A stretch of DNA of 56,839 nucleotides, taken from positions 1 through 56,839 of the forward strand of contig NZ_VHLL01000010.1 in the NCBI RefSeq assembly GCF_025384765.1. Reading direction: 5' to 3'. Positions 43,309-51,341 of this stretch are shown here, one piece after another. Source of the DNA: Methanoculleus formosensis (lineage in GTDB: Archaea; Halobacteriota; Methanomicrobia; Methanomicrobiales; Methanoculleaceae). Position 1 is the first letter of the stretch; the number at the start of each line of letters is the position of its first letter. Made by a program: the position numbers and the translations under genes. The notes beneath the pieces were generated by a model. It worked only from the letters and a program-made list of their open reading frames with translations, did not search any database and was not told where the DNA came from.

Positions 43309-46251
43309 TCAGTATCCCCCAAATGGCGCTCTGTATGCTGCTTCCATCGCCGCTAGCGGCTGCTCGACGAGGACTTCTCCTGCCGATACCCGCAACGTCG
43401 TGCCGCCGACATGGCCGAGGAGGTGCGCGTCGCCGCCGAAGACCTCCTCGAACGCTTCGCGGTCGCCGGGGGCGACCGTGACAATGAGCCGCCCGGGCGA
43501 CTCGGAGAAGAGGTAGCGGTCCGACCGCATCCCGCCGGGTATGGCGAGGTCCATGCCGATCTCTCCTGCGAGCGCGACCTTTGCAAGGGCGACGAGCAGC
43601 CCACCGTGGGTGACCGGGAAGGCGGACGCGACGAGCCCTCGCTCGATCGCACCGGTCATCCTCCCGTAGCGCACCTTCGCCGCCTCGATATCGAGGAGCG
43701 GAACCGTGCCGCCCTCGACGCCGAGGTGCGCGAGGTACTCCGACCCGCCGAGTTCTTCCCCGGTCTCCCCCACGACGTAGACGAGGTCGCCCTCGAACTT
43801 CGCGTCCATCGATACCGCGGCGGTGACGTCGGGGTGGACGCCTATCGAGGTGATGAGGAGGGTCGGGGGCACGGAGACCTTCACGGGGTTCGAGTCCGCG
43901 TCGAACCCGGAGAAGTCGTTGAACATGCTGTCTTTCCCGGAGATGTAGGGCGTCCCGAACCCGACGGCACCGTCATAGCACCCGAACGCGGCGTGCTTGA
44001 GCTGCCAGAGCCGCCCGGGTTCGTCGGAGGAGCACCAGCAGAAGTTGTCGAGGAGCGCGATTGCGTCCAGCGGGATGCCGAGCGCGATCAGGCCCCGGAC
44101 CGCGGCATCGATCGCGGCGAGCGCCATGCGGTAGGGGTCGAGTTCCGAGTAGGTCGGGAAGAGGCCCTGCGAGAGTCCCACGCCCTTCGTCGAGTCGGGG
44201 ACGACCTTCGTCAGCGTGGCCGCGGCCTGGACCCGCCCGCTCCCCTGCACGGGGCCGAGGACGTGCCCTCCCTGGACGGTGTGGTCGTACCGGGTCGATA
44301 TGAACTCCTTCGAGCAGATGTTCTTTCGCGCGAGCATGGCGAGGAGGAGGTCGTCGAGCCGGTCGGGGCACCCGAACTCGGGTTCGGGGTAGGCCGTCGT
44401 CACGGGCTCTGTCACGAGGTGCTTCTCCGGCAGACCGTCGTGGAGGAAGTCGAGGTCGATATCCATGACAGTCTCGCCGTTGTACTTCACGACGCACCTC
44501 CCGGTATCGGTGAACGTCCCGATGGCGGTCGCCTCGACGTCCCTCTTCCTCATCAGGACCATGAACGCCCCGATCTTCTCCTCCGGGACGGCGAGCGTCA
44601 TCCGCTCCTGGGACTCGGAGATCCAGATCTCCCACGGCGCCATGCCGGGATACTTCAGCGGCACGCGGTCGAGGAGGACGTGGCACCCGCCGGACTCTCT
44701 CGCCATCTCCGCAACAGAGCAGGAGAGTCCTCCCGCCCCGTTGTCGGTGATGCTCCGGTAGAGGTCGAGGTCGCGGGCCTCCTTGACGATGACGTCGGAG
44801 AACTTCTTCTGGGTGATCGGGTCGCCGATCTGGACGGCGGTGACGGGGCTCTCCGGGTCGAGCGCCTCTGAGGAGAAGGTGGCGCCGTGGATGCCGTCTT
44901 TTCCGACACGCCCGCCGACCATGACGATGAGGTCGCCGGGGAGGGCCTGCTTCTCGTGGAGTAACTTCCCGTCATGAGCGCGCGGCATCACGCCGACCGT
45001 GCCCGCGAAGACGAGGGGTTTACCGACGTAGCGGTCGTGGAAGTAGCACCACCCCTGCGGTGTCGGGATGCCCGAGCAGTTGCCGCCGACGCCGACGCCG
45101 CTGACGGCTCCCTCGAAGATCCGCCGGGGAGGGAGGATGGGGTTTTCCCGGTTCCTGGCGCGGAAGAGGGGCGGTTCGGTATCGGGGTCGCCGGTGCAGA
45201 AGCCGTAGATGTTGATGCAGGGTTTGGCCCCGAGGCCGAACCCGATGGTGTCGCGGTTCACTCCGACGATCCCGGTGAGGGCGCCGCCGAAGGGGTCGAG
45301 GGCCGAGGGGGAGTTGTGCGTCTCGACCTTGCAGGTCACGAGGTGTTCGTCGTCGAAGATGATGGCGCCGGAGTTGTCGGTGAAGACCGAGACGCAGATG
45401 TCGTTCTCGCCGCGATCTTTCCTGATGGTGTTGGTGGCGGCCTGGATGCAGGTCTTGTAGAGCCCCCTCGGGACGTCGTCGTCCATGGGCGAGGCGAAGA
45501 TGGTGTGCTTGCAGTGCTCGCTCCAGGTCTGGGCGAGCGATTCGAGTTCGACGTCCATCGGCTTCCGGCCGAGTCTTCGGAAGTAGTCCTGTATCGCGTG
45601 GAGCTGGGCGAGGTCGAGGGCGAGCGGCCCCCGCCGCTCCCCGGTCACGGGGTCGAGGATACCCTCTTTTCCGATACGTGCGAGTTCCGCGTCGAAAAGG
45701 TCGAGGTCGACGGCTCCCGCCGCCTGCAGGTCGCCGAGGTGGACGAAGGGGGTGACCGGCTCCATTCCTTTCTCGCCGTATTCCTCCCGGCTTTTTTCGT
45801 GGACGCGGTTGATGAGCGGATTTCCGAGGGCGGCGACGAGCCGCTCCCGGGACCCGGGGGTGAGGTCGCCGACGACGAGGTAGAGCTGCGACGAGAAGAC
45901 CGCCTCCCCCTCGCCGAACCGGAACCCGAAGGAGTCCTCGATGGTCTGCCTTGCCGTCGTCCCGACGTTGTCGGTGACCCCGGGCAGGAAGCCGACCTCG
46001 ATCGCGTAATCAAAGTCGGCCTCGGTCGGCCGGTCCACGGAGTACCGCTGGACGATGGGGTTGCTGAGTTGCGCGCCGATCCGCGAGAGCTCCTCGGGGG
46101 AGAAGTCCCGCCCGGAGGTCGCTATGGTGTAGACATCGACGAGGTGCAGTTCACGGAGCGGGATGCCGAGCGAGCGGTACCTCCCGGTACGCGTCTGCAG
46201 CCGTGGATCGTGGGTATAGTGTACCTCTATCCGGTGGACGTACGAGGCCAT
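43309..46251 (-). CDS. purL: FGAM synthase PurL with N-terminal PurS-like domain
   Basis: A 980-residue protein converting FGAR, ATP and ammonia to FGAM. The first 80 or so residues (RIEVHYTHDPRLQTRTGRYR, LVDVYTIATSGRDFSPEEL) look like PurS, normally a separate subunit. The PurL part has TWSEHCKHTIFASPMDDD, VTCKVETHNSPSALDPFGGA, PRRIFEGAVSGVGVGGNCSG and DNGAGGLSCSVAEMARESG, then a second AIR-synthase-like half including GKDSMFNDFSG. The fused layout makes purS unnecessary. purQ follows at once. The start ATG sits 1 nt after a TATATATA tract, odd for a promoter. Confidence 0.92.
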   Translation of the reverse strand: MASYVHRIEVHYTHDPRLQTRTGRYRSLGIPLRELHLVDVYTIATSGRDFSPEELSRIGAQLSNPIVQRYSVDRPTEADFDYAIEVGFLPGVTDNVGTTARQTIEDSFGFRFGEGEAVFSSQLYLVVGDLTPGSRERLVAALGNPLINRVHEKSREEYGEKGMEPVTPFVHLGDLQAAGAVDLDLFDAELARIGKEGILDPVTGERRGPLALDLAQLHAIQDYFRRLGRKPMDVELESLAQTWSEHCKHTIFASPMDDDVPRGLYKTCIQAATNTIRKDRGENDICVSVFTDNSGAIIFDDEHLVTCKVETHNSPSALDPFGGALTGIVGVNRDTIGFGLGAKPCINIYGFCTGDPDTEPPLFRARNRENPILPPRRIFEGAVSGVGVGGNCSGIPTPQGWCYFHDRYVGKPLVFAGTVGVMPRAHDGKLLHEKQALPGDLIVMVGGRVGKDGIHGATFSSEALDPESPVTAVQIGDPITQKKFSDVIVKEARDLDLYRSITDNGAGGLSCSVAEMARESGGCHVLLDRVPLKYPGMAPWEIWISESQERMTLAVPEEKIGAFMVLMRKRDVEATAIGTFTDTGRCVVKYNGETVMDIDLDFLHDGLPEKHLVTEPVTTAYPEPEFGCPDRLDDLLLAMLARKNICSKEFISTRYDHTVQGGHVLGPVQGSGRVQAAATLTKVVPDSTKGVGLSQGLFPTYSELDPYRMALAAIDAAVRGLIALGIPLDAIALLDNFCWCSSDEPGRLWQLKHAAFGCYDGAVGFGTPYISGKDSMFNDFSGFDADSNPVKVSVPPTLLITSIGVHPDVTAAVSMDAKFEGDLVYVVGETGEELGGSEYLAHLGVEGGTVPLLDIEAAKVRYGRMTGAIERGLVASAFPVTHGGLLVALAKVALAGEIGMDLAIPGGMRSDRYLFSESPGRLIVTVAPGDREAFEEVFGGDAHLLGHVGGTTLRVSAGEVLVEQPLAAMEAAYRAPFGGY

Positions 46252-46507
46252 GTATATATATGGGTGCGGTCGGGAGAAAAGAGCTGCGATGGGGTTGGGA
46301 TCTGAGTGGGAGAGGTCATCCCGATATTCTCGCGATCATGACCGGATGGCGCAGTCTGGCTGCAGTGGTCGGGAAACGGTATCAGGATAATCTTCCCTTT
46401 CACCGGTACACAACTCCGGCCTCCCTGATGGTATAGAGGCCGGGCTCCTCGGCGAGGAAGGCAGAGAGCGACTGCTTGGAGAGTTTCGTCCTGGTTAAGC
46501 CAGACAG

Positions 46508-46640
46508 ATGATGGCGGCGCTCTTCGATGTGACGGTTCCGACAATAAACGTACACCTGAAAAACATCTACGAAAGCGGCGAGTTGACCCGTGATGCAACT
46601 GTTAGAAAATATCTAACAGTTCAAATCGAGGGTGACCGTG
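46508..46640 (+). pseudogene. RhuM-family fragment
   Basis: MMAALFDVTVPTINVHLKNI, then YESGELTRDATVRKYLTVQ and IEGDREV, is the N-terminal DNA-binding part of RhuM/Bro-like proteins, which normally continue for over 200 residues. Just upstream WLSQT, in another frame, completes the expected W-L-T-Q motif, showing a frameshift. After EGDREV the reading abruptly changes to HicB sequence in a different frame. It is a dead remnant. Confidence 0.65.
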
Positions 46641-46802
46641 AAGTGCCCGGAGGTCGGCACCGTCAGCCAGGGTCGAGCGGTGGAGGAGGCGGTAGCCAAC
46701 CTCAAGGAGGCTACGGAGCTGTACTTAGAAGAATTCCCGCTGGAAGACGGAAGAAGGCCGATCATCACGACGTTTGAGGTGACCGGGGGTGCCCAGGCTT
46801 AA
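46632..46802 (+). pseudogene. hicB: HicB antitoxin, N-terminally truncated
   Basis: 56 residues from GTG 46632: VKCPEVGTVSQGRAVEEAVA, LKEATELYLEEFPLEDG, then RRPIITTFEVTGGAQA. This is the HicB partial RNase H-like fold minus its first strand; full proteins start about 10-15 residues earlier. The lost part is replaced by the RhuM fragment. It overlaps the start of the HicA remnant, as in a normal hicBA pair. Confidence 0.72.
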
Positions 46803-46908
46803 GCTGGTATCGGGCGAAACCGTGGTAAAGATACTCTCAAAACAGTATGGATTTGTCGTCAGCGGGCAGACCGGGAGCCATGTGCGCCTGTCCACGGCAG
46901 AGGGGTGA
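46789..46908 (+). pseudogene. hicA: HicA toxin, C-terminally truncated
   Basis: 39 residues from GTG 46789: PRLKLVSGETVVKILSKQYG, then FVVSGQTGSHVRLSTAEG and stop. HicA RNases are usually about 75 residues and keep a catalytic His in G-S-H; here GSH is present, but the second half, including the C-terminal strand and helix, is gone. The stop (46906-46908) touches the stop of the HepT remnant on the other strand (46909), so this is the join between two pieces of DNA. Confidence 0.72.
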
Positions 46909-47254
46909 TCAGGCATCCTCGTCATCGAGCATCTGCCGGACCACAACCTGTAGTTCAGGGATCTTGTTCCGGATAACGTCCCACACGATCTCGTTATGGA
47001 TCCCGAAGTATGCGTGAATGAGGATATCCCGCATCCCTGCAATTTTCTCCAGGTAATATCGGCATGTTCGCATTTCAGCGGTTCGGGGATGAGTTTGACG
47101 GCCTCACCAATGACCATTAGGTTCCGGATTACTCCGTCCTGCACCAGGTCGTTTGCCAGGAACTCTTCGTAGTCCATTCCCCGGGTGTATCGGTTAATTC
47201 TCCCGATAGCCTCGAAGGTTGGTCGCGGAGATAGAGGTTATACTCCCGGGACAT
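46909..47254 (-). pseudogene. hepT: HepT-like HEPN toxin with two frameshifts
   Basis: Three frames are needed to read the protein. MSREYNLYLRD starts at 47254 inside the end of mntA. EAIGRINRYTRGMDYEEFLA and VIRNLMVIGEAVKLIPEPL follow after a shift near 47215. IAGMRDILIHAYFGIHNEIV to the end MLDDEDA follows after a second shift at an A4 run near 47047, consistent with one missing A. The catalytic R-x4-H-x-Y (RDILIHAY) is intact but out of frame. HepT is an RNase toxin neutralised by AMP-adding MntA. Two shifts make programmed recoding unlikely. Confidence 0.8.
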
Positions 47255-47540
47255 ACCGAACGCTCCGGAGGATATGCGGTGCGAGAGCCGGTTTTATGGC
47301 ATCGCGGTCGACCAGATCGACTCTTCTCCCGAAGAGGTCTTCGAGGAAGAACTTGAGGTCCATGTACGTGTCAAAGGAGCGCCCTCCCTCCGTGAACTCG
47401 ATGAGGATATCGATATCGCTCTCTTCGCGCTCTTCGCCCCGGGCAAACGATCCGAAGACCCCGATCCGCCGAACGCCCATGCTCCTGATCCGTTCGCGGT
47501 GTTCCGCCAGCGCACCGAGGATGCCGTCAACCGTAAGCAT
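47238..47540 (-). CDS. mntA: MntA minimal nucleotidyltransferase (antitoxin)
   Basis: A 100-residue protein with the minimal nucleotidyltransferase signature GSFARGEEREESDIDILIEF, that is G-S-x10-D-x-D. This is followed by DLKFFLEDLFGRRVDLVDRD, holding the third acidic residue. MntA antitoxins silence HepT by adding AMP to a tyrosine next to its active site. The downstream hepT starts within its last codons (17 nt overlap), the usual layout, but hepT is broken. So this antitoxin survives without a working local target. Confidence 0.85.
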   Translation of the reverse strand: MLTVDGILGALAEHRERIRSMGVRRIGVFGSFARGEEREESDIDILIEFTEGGRSFDTYMDLKFFLEDLFGRRVDLVDRDAIKPALAPHILRSVRYVPGV

Positions 47541-47665
47541 ATCATGCTCCTGTTACCCGCCCGTCAGGATAACGCTTTTCCCCCGGGTTGCCGGCCACAG
47601 GGTGATGGCGGCGAGCATCTGTCGTCCCGACAACGCTGTTTCTTCCGGCAGGCTCCTCCCATCGT

Positions 47666-50572
47666 TCACCTCACCCCCTCCCGGCCGTTCCACTCCCGCA
47701 CCAGCCTCGCATAGCACCCCTCGCAGATATTCGCCTCCCGCGAGCGGTAGACCGCCTTCCCCGTCCTGCAGACGTCGCACCGGCCGAGTTCGACCTTCAC
47801 CCGCGCAAACGCCTGGTGGTCGAGGACCCCCGGGAGCGGCTGCACCTTTGCCGGCCGTTTCGCTCTCTTGAGGCAGTCGTAGCAGAGATATGCTCCCCCG
47901 CCGCGTTTGACCGATGACGTCGGCCGCCGGCCGCAGACGTGACAGGGCTCGTCTTTTGCGACCGGGAGGGGGATGTAATTCGCGGGGTTGACCGGAGGCG
48001 AAGAGTGACAGCGGATTTCAGCACGTTGACAGCAGGTGCTGTCATCGAGCGGTGCGATAATTGAGGCATGTTCCTCCTTTGAGCCGCAATACGTGAAGTT
48101 CTCGTTTTGAATGACAGCAATGCGGGAAACAGAGGCACCCCCACCATCACCGCGAGTCTTCTCACCTGCGCTCTCCGTTTTCTCATTCTGTTGTACATGT
48201 ACGTACATAGATCGATCTCTATCAGGATCCTGAACGTCTTTCACTGAACCCTCCTCATTCTGACCCTCGTCTCGATGACAGCAGTTGCTGTCATTCTGCT
48301 GAAACCTGCTGTCATTGCTGTCATCGTCCGGGCCGTCGTCCAGCCAGACCGTGGCACCGCTGCTCCAGGCCCGGTAGACCTCGATATCGAACGTGAAATA
48401 CTGCTCCCGGCGGCGGACCGTGACCCCGCACCCGCCATCCTCCGTCACGGTGGCGTCGTAGAGGCTGATCGCCGGGCACTTCTCCAGGAGGCCGGAGTAT
48501 GGTGTTCCCCGGCTGACGTAGCCGTTGAGGAGCCGCCGGGTCTTCTGGTACGAAAGTCCCATCGCCGCCTGGAGCTGCCGGACGGTGAAGACCTCGACCC
48601 CCATCCGTGCGACGGTCTCAAGCGCCGCCGCCTCGTTCTTCGTCAGTTTGGTCTCCTGGCCCCCGGCCGTCCCGGAGAGAGCACCGTAGAGTCTTGCCGC
48701 CGCCGCGAAGTCCTCCTCCCGGGCGATCACCGCCCCGTCCGCCCCCCGGTCGCGCTGGAGGTAGAAGAGCCGGGCATGGCACTTGATCAGGTCAAAGAGC
48801 ATGCCCGGGTTCCGGCGGTTCTGGGTCGTCGAGAACTGGACCCGCCGGGCGAACGGGATCCGGACGGGGAGGATCTCCGCTTTGACGGCCTCCCAGATCG
48901 CCCGGCAGACGAGAACGTCATCCTCCTCTGTGGGGAGCGATCCGGTCGCCTCGACCTCTTTCATATGTTCGAGCACTCGTTTGTCCTGGTCGACGGAGTC
49001 ATCGATCCAGGCCGTCAGCATCCGGTTCATTACCTGGTCGTCGCCCATATCCTCAACCTTCGCGAGCCACCAGACGCACCGCTCCGGGATGGTGCAGACC
49101 CGGAGTTTCCGCTCGGTCGTGAGGGTCCGGTGCTCGATCGGCTCCCGGAAGTTTGCGGTCGCGGATTTGAGGACTTCCTGGAGGTCGTCGGAGAGCGAGA
49201 CGTCGTCGAAGAGGAGGACGGTGCCCGGCCGGAGGTCGTCGTCGTAGTAGAGCGCCTTATTGGAGACCGTGCCCTTGAGTTTGTAGGCGTCAGGGATGAG
49301 GTTCTGCATCGTCGTGCAGGCGTGGGTCTTGCCCTTCCCGGAGTTCCCGGAGACGGCGACGTGCAGCCCGTTCGTGTTCTCGACGGATTGTGACGCAAGC
49401 GACATCGCGAGACACTCCGCGACCGTCCGATCGCCGACGTGGGCTTTGTTGAAGGTCCCGAGGAGGAAGGCGAGCGGGTCGCCGTGCCGGAGGATCTCCA
49501 TCGCCCGATGACGGTGCTCGTCAACGGGAGGAGGGGAGGGGGGCTGCTCCTCCTGCTCCTTCTTCCCCGTCGCCTTCTCCTCTGGCTTGCGCCCCTTCTT
49601 CTCATACATCTCCCGGAGTTCCGGCCACCGCTGGGCGCCCCCGCCGCAACTCGCGTGGTGGCAGCCGGCGAAGATCGCGCCGTTCGCAAACTGGATCGCG
49701 AAGGCGCCATCCTTGTGCGCCGACGAGAACGGGCACTCGGCGAGGACGTAGAGGGTGCCGCCCTGCCAGGGCCGTGTCGACCGGACGGCGATGCCGTGGC
49801 CCGCGAGCCAGGCGGCGAGGTCGATGCTGGCTTTCGGCCGCGACGGCTCTTCCCGGGGGAGGAGCCCGGCGAGGTGCTCCAGGCGCTCCACTGGAACGAC
49901 CCCGATATCCGCAGGAACCGCGAGGATCCTCGCCCGCCGGTGCGGTCGCTCCACCGTGCTGTCGCCCTTCCGGGAGAGCGTGCCGTAGAGTTTCCAGATC
50001 CGGGCGGCGTTGTGGTTCGCGGTATCGACGGTGACGGCCTCGTTCGAGAAGAGGGCGTCGAGGGTGGCAAGCGCACCCTTCACGACCTCCGTTGCCGTCT
50101 CGTCGTTTGGAAGGTCGATCCTGTACAACAGGTGCGCCCCGTTCCCGGAGTCCGCCCGGATGGGCGCCGGGAACCCCTGCTCCTTGAGGTATGCCGCGAT
50201 CCGCTCCGCTGCATTGAGCGCCGCGGTATGCTCCGCATCGGTCGAGGAGACCCCGCTCGGCCGGACGGGGTCGATGTCGACCGGAAGCCAGCGCCGGCGG
50301 AGGATGTCGGCGTCGGCGGTGGTGGCGTCTTTCCGGGAGAGCCGCATCTTGATCCGGTTCGCCCGCCGGGCGAGGAGGGCGGGGTTCACGGCATTCAAGG
50401 TGACATAGACCCCGGCGACCGCCGGATCGGCGTCAAGGGCCTCGACCTGCTCCGCGAGCAGAGTATAGTCGTCGAAGTAGCCCGAATGTGTCGCGCCGTC
50501 GGCGAGCGCCCGGACCTCGACCACCCCGCCGGGGGCGAGGGTGCTAACCGCACTCAGGATCTCGCTGCTCAC
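47666..50572 (-). CDS. Plasmid/virus-type primase-helicase
   Basis: 968 residues in several modules. An AEP-like primase part has WLPVDIDPVRPSGV (D-x-D, about residue 97), RADSGNGAHLLYRIDL (about 144) and NHNAARIWKLYGTLSRKG (about 190). A Cys/His group, CHHASCGGG, follows. A helicase-type ATPase has Walker A AVSGNSGKGKTHAC (about 410) and TVLLFDDVSLSDDL. A winged-helix region has VRQLQAAMGLSYQKTRRLL. Next comes a long Asp/Asn/Ser/Gln-rich linker. Two zinc ribbons, CHVCGRR...CYDC and CDVCRTGK...CEGC, close it. It starts at GTG overlapping the upstream stop (GTGA). Its likely role is priming and unwinding during replication of the integrated element. Confidence 0.75.
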   Translation of the reverse strand: MSSEILSAVSTLAPGGVVEVRALADGATHSGYFDDYTLLAEQVEALDADPAVAGVYVTLNAVNPALLARRANRIKMRLSRKDATTADADILRRRWLPVDIDPVRPSGVSSTDAEHTAALNAAERIAAYLKEQGFPAPIRADSGNGAHLLYRIDLPNDETATEVVKGALATLDALFSNEAVTVDTANHNAARIWKLYGTLSRKGDSTVERPHRRARILAVPADIGVVPVERLEHLAGLLPREEPSRPKASIDLAAWLAGHGIAVRSTRPWQGGTLYVLAECPFSSAHKDGAFAIQFANGAIFAGCHHASCGGGAQRWPELREMYEKKGRKPEEKATGKKEQEEQPPSPPPVDEHRHRAMEILRHGDPLAFLLGTFNKAHVGDRTVAECLAMSLASQSVENTNGLHVAVSGNSGKGKTHACTTMQNLIPDAYKLKGTVSNKALYYDDDLRPGTVLLFDDVSLSDDLQEVLKSATANFREPIEHRTLTTERKLRVCTIPERCVWWLAKVEDMGDDQVMNRMLTAWIDDSVDQDKRVLEHMKEVEATGSLPTEEDDVLVCRAIWEAVKAEILPVRIPFARRVQFSTTQNRRNPGMLFDLIKCHARLFYLQRDRGADGAVIAREEDFAAAARLYGALSGTAGGQETKLTKNEAAALETVARMGVEVFTVRQLQAAMGLSYQKTRRLLNGYVSRGTPYSGLLEKCPAISLYDATVTEDGGCGVTVRRREQYFTFDIEVYRAWSSGATVWLDDGPDDDSNDSRFQQNDSNCCHRDEGQNEEGSVKDVQDPDRDRSMYVHVQQNEKTESAGEKTRGDGGGASVSRIAVIQNENFTYCGSKEEHASIIAPLDDSTCCQRAEIRCHSSPPVNPANYIPLPVAKDEPCHVCGRRPTSSVKRGGGAYLCYDCLKRAKRPAKVQPLPGVLDHQAFARVKVELGRCDVCRTGKAVYRSREANICEGCYARLVREWNGREGVR
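48027..48324. repeat. Cluster of seven TGACAGCA half-sites (iteron-like)
   Basis: Exact TGACAGCA or its complement occurs at 48027-48034, 48037-48044, 48112-48119, 48276-48283, 48286-48293, 48307-48314 and 48316-48323. Two pairs form palindromes with a 2-nt centre (48027-48044 and 48275-48294, the latter with 9-bp arms). The last two are direct tandem copies. All lie in the linker of the primase gene. Because one copy (48111) is in a different codon frame from the others, protein repetition does not explain them. Confidence 0.75.
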
Positions 50573-50883
50573 CCCGTCACCCCCGGCACCAGCGGGAAGA
50601 GAGGAGCACTCACCGCCTCCCCGCGGGCGACCCGCTGGAAACTGATGAGCGGGATGATGAAGGAGCCGGCGCGGGTATGGAGCATCACCGCTTTGCCGGA
50701 AGCGTTCATCGCCGCATGCCCCTCGATGACGAGCCCGTCCGCGGCCGCCTGCGTGATCGGGACGACACGGCCGTAGAAGAGGAGGTTCCTGATATCCCCG
50801 GCATCGATCCGGTAGCGCTCGGCCTCGACGGAGATCCGGAGCACCCCGTCGGGGCCGGGGCTGAGGGTTCCCGGCTCCATCAT
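50569..50883 (-). CDS. Small unknown protein of the replicon operon
   Basis: 104 residues from the ATG ATG at 50883, overlapping the upstream stop (ATGA), and ending in the GTGA that starts the primase. GVLRISVEAERYRIDAGDIR, GRVVPITQAAADGLVIEG and AVMLHTRAGSFIIPLISFQR suggest an all-beta fold. No known domain is recognised. Coupling to the primase implies a role in replication or its control. Confidence 0.65.
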   Translation of the reverse strand: MMEPGTLSPGPDGVLRISVEAERYRIDAGDIRNLLFYGRVVPITQAAADGLVIEGHAAMNASGKAVMLHTRAGSFIIPLISFQRVARGEAVSAPLFPLVPGVTG

Positions 50884-51197
50884 GGCCGCCCCCGCTCGAC
50901 GCTGATCGTATACTGGTGGTTCCGGGTTCTTCTGACGTTGATCTGGCGGACGGCTCTCCCGTGCCGCCGGATCTCGTCGGCGACCGCTCGCGGGACGAGG
51001 AAGAGCGGGACCGGGGAGACGTTTATCTCTTCCGGTGAAGATGTACCAGTGGCGGCCTGGCGGAGCGCGTGGTGGCACTTTGTATCCGGGCTGCCGCCCC
51101 TGGTTCTCGGTTCGGTTCCTCCCGGACTCCGTTTGTCCGGGGTTGCTTCTGGTTGCATTTCTTGTAACTCCCTGCACCGGCGTTCTCTCCGGCGCAT
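50880..51197 (-). CDS. Small basic unknown protein of the replicon operon
   Basis: Up to 105 residues from ATG 51197; ATG 51158 (92 residues) is an alternative start. The N-terminal half is low-complexity and basic. The C-terminal half is folded-looking: INVSPVPLFLVPRAVADEIR and RHGRAVRQINVRRTRNHQYT. The high Arg/His content suggests nucleic-acid binding, which is inference. It overlaps the next gene by 4 nt. A possible TATA element (CTTTTAACC, minus strand, about 51222) lies about 25 nt upstream of 51197, so the operon may start here rather than at orc1. Confidence 0.55.
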   Translation of the reverse strand: MRRRERRCRELQEMQPEATPDKRSPGGTEPRTRGGSPDTKCHHALRQAATGTSSPEEINVSPVPLFLVPRAVADEIRRHGRAVRQINVRRTRNHQYTISVERGRP

Positions 51198-51341
51198 ACA
51201 CCATCATCGGGAACTGCCGGTTAAAAGGGTGAGCCAACCATCCCGGAAAAAGAGACGGACTCTGGATAAATCTTACTGTAGTGAATAATTTCAAAAACGA
51301 AGAATCAGGGCAGGATCTCCGATCCGGCAGGAAACCGCGGG

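Noticed and set aside
43411-46305. Long plus-strand frames (486 and 443 codons) over purL
   Set aside because: They mirror purL codons; no ribosome binding site, no motifs.
47040-47055. Programmed -1 frameshifting at the A-run in hepT
   Set aside because: A second, independent frameshift near 47215 also interrupts the gene, so decay or sequence error explains both better.
49439-50776. A 445-codon open frame opposite the primase gene
   Set aside because: Arg/Gly/Asp-rich antisense frame with no domain; the minus-strand protein has clear catalytic motifs.
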